DNA of 6,791 bases from Marinagarivorans sp. UBA5870 (GCA_002432555.1 DJFO01000370.1:1-6791), one strand, 5' to 3'; positions 1-6,371 are shown, counted from the stretch's first letter. Numbers and translations are program-made. Notes: generated from the sequence alone by a model not told the origin.

Positions 1-323
1 CCTGTCATATGCCCGACGTGCTCGAAATGCCCTACCGGCCGCGCATCACCGGTTCCGGCGAACCGGGCGAGCTTCCGCACACTTACCGTCTCGGTGGTCC
101 GAGCTGTCTTTCCGGCGATGTGATCGGCGACTACAGTTTCCCGCGGGCGCTGCAGATTGGCCAGCGTTTGATGTTTGAAGACATGGCGATCTATACCATG
201 GTCAAAAACACGACCTTTAACGGTATTCCGCTGCCGGCGATCGCGCTCTACAACAGCAAAACCGACCAATTGAAGATCGTGCGTGAGTTCGGTTACGAGG
301 ACTTTTTGCACCGCCTATCGTGA
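1..323 (+). CDS. nspC: Carboxynorspermidine decarboxylase, C-terminal part (5' end outside window)
   Basis: This is the last ~107 codons of a PLP-dependent decarboxylase of the alanine-racemase fold (group IV, related to ornithine and diaminopimelate decarboxylases). The family decarboxylates carboxynorspermidine or carboxyspermidine in the cytoplasm, the last step of the alternative (norspermidine/spermidine) polyamine pathway. The frame is open from base 3 and enters as CHMPDVLEMPYRP, so the ATG at 9 is internal and the true start lies outside the window. Diagnostic blocks are GSGEPGELPHTYRLGG, then GPSCLSGDVIGDY, whose Cys and Asp correspond to the C-terminal active-site loop of this fold, and YTMVKNTTFNG, which packs near the cofactor in relatives. 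The stop is TGA at 321-323. The next + strand gene begins 25 nt later and may be cotranscribed. The family call is from remembered motif similarity and is strong; choice of substrate (carboxynorspermidine or carboxyspermidine) cannot be read here. Confidence 0.93.
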   Translation, partial: CHMPDVLEMPYRPRITGSGEPGELPHTYRLGGPSCLSGDVIGDYSFPRALQIGQRLMFEDMAIYTMVKNTTFNGIPLPAIALYNSKTDQLKIVREFGYEDFLHRLS

Positions 324-348
324 TTGGCGATTGCGCCCAACCCAGACC

Positions 349-1023
349 ATGAGCGACTCTCTGCCGCCGTCAATCTGCCGCCATCCGGAATCCGCTTGCG
401 GGGCCCAGCAAGTCCTGGAAGCCCTGCGCCAGGAGATCGCAAATCTGCAGTTGCAGGTCATCACAGATCCGCTCACTCAGCTACACAACAAACGACACTT
501 CACGTGGGCGCTCGAAACGGAGATGGAGCGCACCCGGCGCAGCTTCCAGCCGACCAGCTTGATCCTCGCGGATCTCGACCATTTCAAAAGCATCAACGAT
601 GCCCACGGCCACATAGGCGGCGACCGCGTACTCGTCGCGGCGGCGAGCATTATTAAAAACGAGTTGCGCATGATCGATATTCCCTGCCGCTACGGCGGTG
701 AGGAGTTCGCCATTATTCTGCCCGCTACGCCGATTTTGACCGCGATTCAGGTCGCCGAACGCCTGCGTCTCGCCCTTGCCCAAGCGGAGATCGACACAGG
801 TAAAGGGCGTCTCTCGGTCACCGCGAGTCTCGGTGTCAGCTGTTACGTCGCCCATCAAAAAACCTCCGCGATCAACTTGGTCGAGCGCGCCGATCAAAAA
901 CTCTACGAAGCCAAAAGCTCGGGCAGAAACCGCACTTGCGCCGAGACTTTGAGCGCGCCGAGCGCCGTGACGGCGGACGAGCGGGCGGTGCTGTTTTATC
1001 GCAATGATTCAAATTCCGGGTAA
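349..1023 (+). CDS. Diguanylate cyclase (GGDEF domain, soluble, with I-site)
   Basis: A 224-residue protein that should condense two GTP into cyclic di-GMP in the cytoplasm. Residues 1-20 are non-descript. Residues 20-38 form a short amphipathic helix that could dimerise, and it runs into the domain start DPLTQLHNKRHF. LADLDHFKSINDAHGH supplies the metal- and guanine-binding segment. The signature is GGEEF at 116-120, an active variant of GGDEF. An RxxD product-inhibition site (RMID, 107-110) sits exactly five residues before it, so feedback inhibition by c-di-GMP is expected. There is no transmembrane or recognisable sensor domain. A ~35-residue low-complexity tail follows the domain. I chose the ATG at 349, 25 nt after nspC. 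A GTG at 283 would add 22 residues and overlap nspC by 41 nt, with no better ribosome site. No candidate start has a strong Shine-Dalgarno, which fits coupling to upstream translation. The 3' end overlaps the hydrolase gene. Confidence 0.9.
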   Translation: MSDSLPPSICRHPESACGAQQVLEALRQEIANLQLQVITDPLTQLHNKRHFTWALETEMERTRRSFQPTSLILADLDHFKSINDAHGHIGGDRVLVAAASIIKNELRMIDIPCRYGGEEFAIILPATPILTAIQVAERLRLALAQAEIDTGKGRLSVTASLGVSCYVAHQKTSAINLVERADQKLYEAKSSGRNRTCAETLSAPSAVTADERAVLFYRNDSNSG

Positions 1024-1855
1024 ATCCGCCGCCGCTCGGCGGTGGATCGCTGTCTGTCTCATATTCGCGACGTGCGGCGCCTGCAGCGTTAATCCGCAGC
1101 AACGTCTCCGGGAAACATGCCGCGACTGTCAAACCCTCGAATTGCCACCGCGCGAATTCGCGATTCAGGCTTTCGTCCGCAACGGCGCGCGGCTGCCGCA
1201 AGAGGAATTCGTCCACCTTTATTTTGAAGGAGACGGCCGGCCGTGGTTTCGAGGCATGGTCCCAGCGGCCGATCCGAATTCCCGTCAGATGACGGCGCTG
1301 CGGCTGATGATGTTGGACGATCGGCCGTCGGTGTATCTCAACCGGCCCTGTTATGGATTGCCGAAAATTCCGCCCGGTTGCACGGCGGATCTGTGGACCC
1401 ACGGCCGCTACTCCCCCCGGGTGGTGCACGCCCTCAATGCGGCGCTGGATAGGTTGCAGCGGAGCCTGCCGGGAAAAAAGTGGGTTCTGATAGGTCACAG
1501 TGGTGGCGGCAGTCTTGCGCTGCTGCTGGCACAGAACCGGCGCGAGGTGGTGGGAGTGATTACCCTGGCGGCCAATTTGGATCACCGCACCTGGACCAAC
1601 CATTTTGGCTATCTGCCGCTGGTGGACTCGCTCAATCCAGTTGAGATGCCGCTACTGCCCGACTCGATTCTGCGTTGGCATTTTGCTGCCGCTCGCGATC
1701 AGCAGGTCCCTGCCCCACTGATCGCCGCGGCGGCCGCCAAGGATCCCCGAGCGCGTTTTCAAGTGGTGCCCGACAGCGACCACACCTGCTGCTGGCAGCG
1801 GATATGGCCCCATGTTTTAGAGGACCTGGCCGATCAACTGACCCGCACAAAATAA
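1004..1855 (+). CDS. Alpha/beta hydrolase, exported, probable lipoprotein
   Basis: A 283-residue serine hydrolase of the alpha/beta fold; the substrate is unknown. The N-terminus has basic residues (K7, R12, R13) and a hydrophobic stretch (14-23), ending in CGAC with Cys27 as the likely lipidated residue. The lipobox is degenerate (Cys at -3 where Leu is usual), so a cleaved soluble periplasmic form is also possible. YFEGDGRP (73-80) resembles the oxyanion-hole strand turn. The nucleophile elbow is GHSGGG with Ser166. Asp232 in ARDQQVP and His260 in DSDHTCCW are the best remaining triad candidates. Cys116/Cys126 and the Cys262-Cys263 pair suggest disulfides, in line with export. The ATG overlaps the cyclase end by 20 nt and has no clear ribosome site, which points to translational coupling. 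The last codons and the TAA stop lie in the first copy of a tandem repeat. Fold and export are well supported; substrate and lipidation are not. Confidence 0.82.
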   Translation: MIQIPGKSAAARRWIAVCLIFATCGACSVNPQQRLRETCRDCQTLELPPREFAIQAFVRNGARLPQEEFVHLYFEGDGRPWFRGMVPAADPNSRQMTALRLMMLDDRPSVYLNRPCYGLPKIPPGCTADLWTHGRYSPRVVHALNAALDRLQRSLPGKKWVLIGHSGGGSLALLLAQNRREVVGVITLAANLDHRTWTNHFGYLPLVDSLNPVEMPLLPDSILRWHFAAARDQQVPAPLIAAAAAKDPRARFQVVPDSDHTCCWQRIWPHVLEDLADQLTRTK

Positions 1856-1979
1856 CCGCCGAGCCCGTCGGTCAAATGACCGGCACAAAATAACCGCCGA
1901 GCCCGCCGATCAACTGACCGGCACAAAATAACCGCCGAGCCGCCGGTCAGTTGACCGGCACAAAATAAAAGGCACCGCC
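1832..1979. repeat. 38-bp tandem repeat, ~3.8 copies, across convergent gene ends
   Basis: Four successive units begin near 1832, 1870, 1908 and 1946, with periods of 38, 38 and 37 bp. Each contains the core accggcacaaaataa or a one-base variant. The first unit holds the last codons and TAA stop of the + strand hydrolase; the last holds the last codons and TGA stop of the - strand caspase gene. Each unit also has a dyad around the TGACCGG segment. It is perfect in unit 4 (1942-1959, 8-bp arms around GT), one G.U wobble away in unit 2 or 3 depending on strand, and poorest in unit 1. On the - strand TTATTTT recurs about 11 nt after each dyad, so weak transcription termination is possible, but this is not a classical intrinsic terminator. 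Confidence 0.9.
1942..1959. other. Perfect inverted repeat at the caspase gene stop codon
   Basis: GCCGGTCA and TGACCGGC flank a 2-nt centre (GT). As RNA this would fold as a 7-bp stem with a 4-nt loop. It includes the TGA stop of the - strand caspase gene (1947-1949). There is no adjacent T-run on either strand, so a role in transcript-end stability or partial termination is only a guess. Confidence 0.6.
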
Positions 1980-3611
1980 CTCGTGACCGGCTTCGCGCAC
2001 AGGCTTCATTTCCGGGATCTGATCGACCGCGGCCGTTTGACCGCGTTTGCGCACGTTGACGGATAATTGGGCAAAGAGGCCGCTATCGCGCAGGGCATCT
2101 TTGTTCTGCTCCAAGGATTCAATCAGCGCGCTGGCGAAAATCGAGTGCGTCTTATTGGAGCCATCCAATACCGGCTTCACGCCGCCGGAGGAAATCACTA
2201 CGCGGGCACGGCGAGCGAGACCGGCGTGAATCGCTTTTTCCGTTTGCGAACCGCTGACCCCGAAGAGAAACGGGCTCTTTTCCGAACCGAGGTATCCGGC
2301 GTAGCAGGAATCGGAAATCACCAGCACCGAGCGCGCGCGCAAACGGTCGAGGTGGTCACTGATCACCGAGTTGTTGATCCAGTTGCTGATATTGTCCTTG
2401 CCGGCATCCACCGGGAGCCAGTACCCGCGTTCAGTACGACTCAGGTCGCTGTGGGAAATATTGCCGTGGCCGGCGTAATAAATCAGCAAGTTATCGTTTT
2501 CGCCGATTTGTTCATAAAAATCGTTGATGGTGTTCAGGATACTTTTTTCTGAAGCATTGGGGATGAACAGCGTGCTGAAACCGTATTTATCTTCGAGCAC
2601 CTTTTGCAGTTTTTTGCCGTCCTCGATCGGCGAGCGCAGATCATCGAGGAACACGTAATCCTGGTTGCCGATGATCAAGGCGAAGTAGCGGCCGAAGTTG
2701 ATATCCTTCATCACCCGCGTTTCCACCTTGTCGAGGACCTGGGGCGCCAGGAAATTTTCATTGGTGAATTTGCGATAGGCCACTTCCATAGAGTCCAACT
2801 GCCCCTCCAGCTCCTTGCGCTCCCCGATGGCTTTTTCGTAAAGTTCGGACAGCGCGGCGATTTCCTGACGGGCGAATTGCAGCTCCTTGGTATCGGCGCC
2901 GTTCTGATTTTGCTGTGCTAGCTGGGTCTGCTTTTCGACTTCGCGTTTCAATCCGGTTATTTGTTTCTGCAGAAAATCCGTTTGAACTTTCGCACTCGCC
3001 AATTGGCCGCTGAGTTTTTCCCGGGTCGCCGCGAGCTCTTTTTGCGCCTCGCTGTTGAGGATCAATTCGTCGTCGCCTATACCCGATGCTTTGCGATACC
3101 AATTGAGCGCAGTGGGAACGCTTTTATCAACCCCCAGGCCCTTTTCGTACATATATCCCAAGTTGATCTGCGCTCGCGAATATCCTTGGTCCGCCGACTT
3201 GCGGTACCAACTGAGCGCTGATACGTAGTCCGGCTCCTGGCCGAGCCCTTTCTCAAAGATTTCCCCAACGTAGTTCTGCGCCTCTTTATCGCCCGCTTCC
3301 GCCTGGGGCAGCCAAACCTTCAGGGCAGAGCGATAATCGGCGCGGTCGTACTCGACATATTCCCCACCGCGGATTCGGCAATCTGCCGTGGTGGTGCGCA
3401 CCGCGCGGCGCGGGCTGAGGTAAGACATGCTGCCGAGGCGGCGTACCTGTCCCGGCAACAGGCAATCGACTATATAAAGATCGTCGAGAGATTCGTAACC
3501 CTCCTCCGCTTTGCCCGCCACTGCGTCCTTGGTCGGCGTGGTGGAATTACAGCCGATCAAAACAGCCACGGCGAGCGCAAGACTAAGAGGTTTGATTTTG
3601 TCGACCAGCAT
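1947..3611 (-). CDS. Caspase-like (C14) peptidase lipoprotein with Sel1 repeats and coiled coil
   Basis: A 554-residue multidomain protein. Residues 1-21 are a lipoprotein signal with lipobox LIGC (Cys21); Asn at +2 is not the usual inner-membrane retention signal, so the outer-membrane periplasmic face is likely. Residues 45-100 hold a conserved-looking region with VDCLLPGQ and CRIRGGEYVEYDRA. Sel1-like repeats follow (about 93-180, with ALSWYRKSADQGYSRAQ and YMYEKGLG), then a Gln/Glu/Lys-rich coiled coil (about 185-285). The peptidase domain spans about 307-550: FALIIGNQDY, the catalytic His382 in YYAGHG, the catalytic Cys436 in SDSCYAG, and a C-terminal GHEGGAFYF block typical of bacterial caspase homologues. 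The Asp two residues before the Cys matches the metacaspase/orthocaspase pattern linked to Arg/Lys cleavage, so basic P1 specificity is inferred. It lies 37 nt downstream of the kinase gene in the same direction, which implies one operon. A good ribosome site precedes the ATG. Substrates are unknown. Confidence 0.92.
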   Translation of the reverse strand: MLVDKIKPLSLALAVAVLIGCNSTTPTKDAVAGKAEEGYESLDDLYIVDCLLPGQVRRLGSMSYLSPRRAVRTTTADCRIRGGEYVEYDRADYRSALKVWLPQAEAGDKEAQNYVGEIFEKGLGQEPDYVSALSWYRKSADQGYSRAQINLGYMYEKGLGVDKSVPTALNWYRKASGIGDDELILNSEAQKELAATREKLSGQLASAKVQTDFLQKQITGLKREVEKQTQLAQQNQNGADTKELQFARQEIAALSELYEKAIGERKELEGQLDSMEVAYRKFTNENFLAPQVLDKVETRVMKDINFGRYFALIIGNQDYVFLDDLRSPIEDGKKLQKVLEDKYGFSTLFIPNASEKSILNTINDFYEQIGENDNLLIYYAGHGNISHSDLSRTERGYWLPVDAGKDNISNWINNSVISDHLDRLRARSVLVISDSCYAGYLGSEKSPFLFGVSGSQTEKAIHAGLARRARVVISSGGVKPVLDGSNKTHSIFASALIESLEQNKDALRDSGLFAQLSVNVRKRGQTAAVDQIPEMKPVREAGHEGGAFYFVPVN

Positions 3612-3620
3612 TATAGAAAT

Positions 3621-3626
3621 TCTCCT
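3621..3626 (-). promoter_or_regulatory. Ribosome binding site of the caspase gene
   Basis: AGGAGA read on the - strand lies 9 nt before the ATG at 3611, within the 37-nt gap after the kinase stop. It is one of the clearest ribosome sites in the window. It fixes the start and suggests the protease is translated efficiently on its own from a shared transcript. Confidence 0.8.
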
Positions 3627-3648
3627 GATAGAGGGATCCCGTTGATGT

Positions 3649-5355
3649 TCAATCCGTTTTTAAACGCTTTTCGATTCTGGCCATAGCCGCTTCGATTCTT
3701 CTTTCATTGCCGGCAATTTCGTCCTTCGCCAAAAACTCCAAGGCGACAAACAGTTCGCGCAATTGATATTCGTCTATATCCGGCGCCTGCGCTCGCTCAA
3801 TCAAAATGTCGCTCACTTGGATCATGCGATCGGCCAAAATGGCATGGGCCTTCTCGCGTTCCACCACGTCATTGGTCGTAAGATCGTTGGCCAATTCCCA
3901 CGCTTGGGAGTAGAGCCGGTGCGCAAGATCAATATCCTGGCCGTTCAGGAATTCGTCGCCCTCGACTATGGCGCTCGCGACGGACGCCAATTCGGGTTTT
4001 AGGCTGGTGACACTCGGCACCACTTGATCGAGCGCGGTACTGGTGGCGAAAATCGCCGCACCGGTGATGCTCGCCGTCAAGGCGAGCAGGCCGAGGTCTT
4101 TTTTGAGATTGCGCCGCTTGATCGCGTCTATGAATTGGCCGGCGTCGGGGAAACGCTTTTCCCGCTCAAATTCCAGCCCGCGCCGCAAGGCGCGCATATG
4201 GCGTCGCGGAATTCCAACGATCGGGTCCAATTTGGCGCCCTGGGCGCGGGCAATATCCGCGGGCATCGGCAGGCCGTCGGTGCCGATAAACGGGTGGCGG
4301 CCGCGAATCATTTCGTAGGCCATGCACGCCAATGAATAAACGTCATCCCCGGGCAGGGCAGTTTTTCCCTGCAGCATCTCCAAGCTGGCGTATGCCGGAG
4401 TCAGCGCGCCCTCGGTTAGGTCGTCCGCCAGGCTGCGTTTTTCCTTGGTGGCTTCGGTGAAGGCTTTGGCGATACCAAAATCGAGAATTTTGACCGCGCC
4501 GTTCTTCGCCAAAAAGATGTTGGCCGGTTTGATATCCGCGTGGGCAAAGCCCTGCTGGTGCGCGTACGCCAGGCCACGCGCCACCCGTTCTATAACGTAC
4601 ATCGCCTTTTCGTGCGGCATGCTCTTGGCGCCGCGCAGATGGTCCTTGAGGGATTCGCCCTCGATGTACTCCATAGTAATAAACGCCGTTTCCCCGTCGC
4701 GATCAAAGTCGTAGACCGTCACTATGTTCGGATGCGACAGTGTCTGCGCCTTTTTGGCCTCCCGCTGAAGGGATTGCAGCGCTCCGGGCAAGCGGCGGCA
4801 CTCGTCGTTCAGGACCTTGATAGCGATGTGCGGGTTGCTGTCTTCCATCTCCTCGCGCAAGAGATCTTTGGCGAGATATACATTACCCATGCCGCCGGCC
4901 CCGAGCGTCTCCAGCAACACGAACCTCTCTTTCAATACCGTCTTGCCCTGATAGCGCTCGGCGACCCGACGGTCCAGATGAGCGAAAGGGCCGGACCCGC
5001 CGGTTTGCCGCACCACCTTGAGATCGGGATTGATGGCGGTGGTCTTGGCCGCTTGGCGGTCGAGTGCCTGAGTCTTGGCGCTTTGGAGGGTCTGGTCAGT
5101 CGACGGGAGGGCTTGACTCGTCGGTGGGAGGGCTTGGTCAGGCGACGGCCGGATGCGCGGGTTGGCGAGCCGAGTTGACTCGGCATCGGCGGCCGGGCTC
5201 AACAGATTTGTCTCCTGGTCCTGCTGATCGCGGGGCAGGGTGGCGGACGCGGCGCGTTTGGCGGTCTGGTTGGCGAGACGGGTGGCGGCGGCCTGGGTTG
5301 CCTCTTCGGGGGAGGACTCGATCATCCGTTTCTGCGTGGAGTTATCGTTGTCCAT
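3649..5355 (-). CDS. Transmembrane Ser/Thr protein kinase (PknB-like, non-RD)
   Basis: A 568-residue Hanks-type kinase; numbering is from the ATG at 5355. Residues 1-130 are a low-complexity, Ala/Gln/Thr/Pro-rich N-terminal arm with 7-residue repeats. The catalytic domain (about 143-415) has a glycine loop GAGGMGNVY, Lys180 in AIKVL, Glu199 in REAKKAQ, a catalytic-loop HADIKPANIF (Asp274), DFG (292-294) and YASLE in place of APE. The HRD arginine is Ala, so this is a non-RD kinase and activation-loop phosphorylation may matter less. Basic residues (RRNLKK) precede one membrane helix (about 421-441), which predicts a cytoplasmic kinase and a ~120-residue periplasmic, charged, mostly helical C-terminal domain. 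That domain resembles no sensor I know. A GTG at 5364 would add three residues; the ATG is preferred because a weak GTGAG sits 8 nt before it. The caspase gene follows after 37 nt, probably cotranscribed from the promoter at about 5418-5447. Likely targets are unknown. Confidence 0.92.
   Translation of the reverse strand: MDNDNSTQKRMIESSPEEATQAAATRLANQTAKRAASATLPRDQQDQETNLLSPAADAESTRLANPRIRPSPDQALPPTSQALPSTDQTLQSAKTQALDRQAAKTTAINPDLKVVRQTGGSGPFAHLDRRVAERYQGKTVLKERFVLLETLGAGGMGNVYLAKDLLREEMEDSNPHIAIKVLNDECRRLPGALQSLQREAKKAQTLSHPNIVTVYDFDRDGETAFITMEYIEGESLKDHLRGAKSMPHEKAMYVIERVARGLAYAHQQGFAHADIKPANIFLAKNGAVKILDFGIAKAFTEATKEKRSLADDLTEGALTPAYASLEMLQGKTALPGDDVYSLACMAYEMIRGRHPFIGTDGLPMPADIARAQGAKLDPIVGIPRRHMRALRRGLEFEREKRFPDAGQFIDAIKRRNLKKDLGLLALTASITGAAIFATSTALDQVVPSVTSLKPELASVASAIVEGDEFLNGQDIDLAHRLYSQAWELANDLTTNDVVEREKAHAILADRMIQVSDILIERAQAPDIDEYQLRELFVALEFLAKDEIAGNERRIEAAMARIEKRLKTD
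5084..5146. repeat. Three 21-bp tandem repeats in the kinase N-terminal arm
   Basis: Units at 5084-5104, 5105-5125 and 5126-5146 share gggagggcttg (tggagggtctg in the first unit). They are in frame and encode heptads such as PDQALPP, TSQALPS and TDQTLQS in the disordered arm before the kinase domain. A decayed fourth unit (AKTQALD) lies on the low-coordinate side. The 21-bp period keeps frame, so copy number could vary between strains without breaking the gene. Confidence 0.8.
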
Positions 5356-5417
5356 ATGCGGCACTCACGTCTTAAAAGCGGCCGGAGGAAACATCAACGG
5401 CCAGGGTTCTTGGCGGC

Positions 5418-5447
5418 ATAGTAGCCCCTTCGCCGCGCTACTGACAA
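5418..5447 (-). promoter_or_regulatory. Candidate sigma70 promoter of the kinase-caspase operon
   Basis: On the - strand TTGTCA (5447-5442, 5 of 6 matches to the -35 consensus) is followed after 18 nt by TACTAT (5423-5418, 4 of 6 for -10). It lies in the 92-nt gap between the DUF599 gene and the kinase, and would give a leader of about 55 nt. The leader contains a possible weak hairpin (GGCCG/CGGCC, 13-nt loop, about 5380-5405). Read from sequence only; cotranscription with the DUF599 gene is not excluded. Confidence 0.45.
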
Positions 5448-5456
5448 TTGTGCCGC

Positions 5457-6176
5457 TCACTTCTTCGCCGCCGTCAGGTCCACGGCGGCGATCATCGCCC
5501 GCAAGGCGTTCGAGTGAAATTCCCGTTCATAAAGCACGGCAACCACCACCGCCACCGCCAGCAGAAACAGCCAAACGCTGAACATCCAGGCCAGAATCGA
5601 GAGGGAAAAATAGTAAGCGCGCAAGCCGAAATTATAGCTGAGGCCGGCCTGGTCTATAACCCTGGACGCGTGGTCCGCGTACAGATCCGCCCGCGGATCA
5701 CCGATCGCACAAAATGGGGCTCCGCCGAGCATGATCGCGCAGAAACCGTATTGGCGCATCGCCCAGGTAAATGTGAAAAATGAATAAATGTACACCAGCA
5801 ACAGCAGCATAATCTTGAACTGCAGCTCCAGCGGGGTCTGCGCGCCGTGAGCAAAAGGCACAGTCAATAATGTGGCGTGCACGCGCTCGATCGAGGCCAG
5901 GGTGGTGACCAAGCCGGCGATGATCAACATGGCGGTGGAGGCGAGAAAGCTGGCGTTGCGCTCCAGGCTGGACAGCAACGACGCGTCGGCAACGCGATTT
6001 TCCCGAAACAGCATGGACACCATCCACTGGCGGCGAAACAGATGCAGCACCGAGGAGATGCAAAATAAACGGCGCGCCCGACTGCGGGCGAACAGGGTAT
6101 AGCCGATCCAACAACCAAAAAACCAAACCGTCGCCAGCAGGTCCAGGCCATAAATCATCAACCATTCGATCACCAC
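5457..6176 (-). CDS. DUF599 family integral membrane protein
   Basis: A 239-residue inner-membrane protein matching my memory of the uncharacterised DUF599 family. Visible family marks are LDLLATVWFFGCWIGYT near the start, the WMVSMLFRENR block (51-61), FTWAMRQYGFCAI (135-147), GLRAYYFSLSILAW (184-197) and a basic YEREFHSNALRA end. Four hydrophobic segments lie at about 7-29, 76-97, 119-139 and 186-215. No catalytic motif is evident and no biochemical role is known to me. The start is GTG at 6176, with a second GTG directly after it. TTGGAGA lies 5-6 nt upstream, which supports this choice over the ATG at codon 7. The ATG inside the ribosome site is out of frame. It is upstream of the kinase in the same direction with a 92-nt gap, so linkage to the kinase-caspase pair is possible but unproven. 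Confidence 0.88.
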   Translation of the reverse strand: MVIEWLMIYGLDLLATVWFFGCWIGYTLFARSRARRLFCISSVLHLFRRQWMVSMLFRENRVADASLLSSLERNASFLASTAMLIIAGLVTTLASIERVHATLLTVPFAHGAQTPLELQFKIMLLLLVYIYSFFTFTWAMRQYGFCAIMLGGAPFCAIGDPRADLYADHASRVIDQAGLSYNFGLRAYYFSLSILAWMFSVWLFLLAVAVVVAVLYEREFHSNALRAMIAAVDLTAAKK

Positions 6177-6217
6177 TGCATCTCCAATATTTCGCCTCTA
6201 ACGTCGGCCAGGCGCGC

Positions 6218-6246
6218 AATATAGCGATTTCTCATCATCAATTAAA
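6218..6246 (-). promoter_or_regulatory. Candidate promoter of the DUF599 gene
   Basis: On the - strand TATATT (6223-6218, 5 of 6 to the -10 consensus) follows TTTAAT (6246-6241, 3 of 6 to -35) after 17 nt. The -35 match is weak. The position would give a leader of roughly 35 nt. Confidence 0.3.
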
Positions 6247-6287
6247 TGCGTCGCCCAAGCGGTCCCCCGGCGACGGCCGTCTGCCAA

Positions 6288-6318
6288 CGCGGGCGCATGC
6301 GGAGCAGCCCGCGGTTTT
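6288..6318 (+). other. GC hairpin followed by short T-run, function unclear
   Basis: CGCGGGC (6288-6294) pairs with GCCCGCG (6307-6313) across a 12-nt loop, and GTTTT follows. This has the shape of a weak intrinsic terminator on the + strand, but no + strand gene ends upstream of it. It may be chance in GC-rich DNA. Confidence 0.3.
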
Positions 6319-6341
6319 GCCGAGGTAACAACAGCCGGCGG

Positions 6342-6371
6342 TTGAATTTAAAAGGCGAGCGGCGGCACAAT
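6342..6371 (+). promoter_or_regulatory. Candidate promoter of the M16 peptidase gene
   Basis: TTGAAT (6342-6347) and CACAAT (6366-6371) are separated by 18 nt, each 4 of 6 to the sigma70 consensus. It would give a leader of about 40-45 nt that includes the ACACC/GGTGT hairpin. Confidence 0.3.

Noticed and set aside
283..348. Upstream GTG start for the diguanylate cyclase
   Set aside because: It would overlap nspC by 41 nt and add residues without family resemblance; the ATG at 349 is simpler, though neither has a strong ribosome site.
872..1603. 243-codon - strand frame antisense to the cyclase end and hydrolase
   Set aside because: It opposes two motif-supported genes, and its Arg/Pro/Gln-rich composition is typical of antisense frames.
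1832..1979. Tandem repeat as a CRISPR array
   Set aside because: The units are directly adjacent with no unique spacers, and they contain the ends of the flanking genes.
2067..2552. 161-codon + strand frame antisense to the caspase domain
   Set aside because: It mirrors the caspase coding sequence, has no family features and no ribosome site.
4540..5178. 212-codon open frame on the + strand antisense to the kinase
   Set aside because: It is fully antisense to a clear kinase domain, has no recognisable motif and is expected by chance in GC-rich coding DNA.
5698..6219. 173-codon - strand frame overlapping the DUF599 gene
   Set aside because: It is same-strand and out of frame with DUF599, Arg/His/Pro-rich, and has no hydrophobic or domain pattern.
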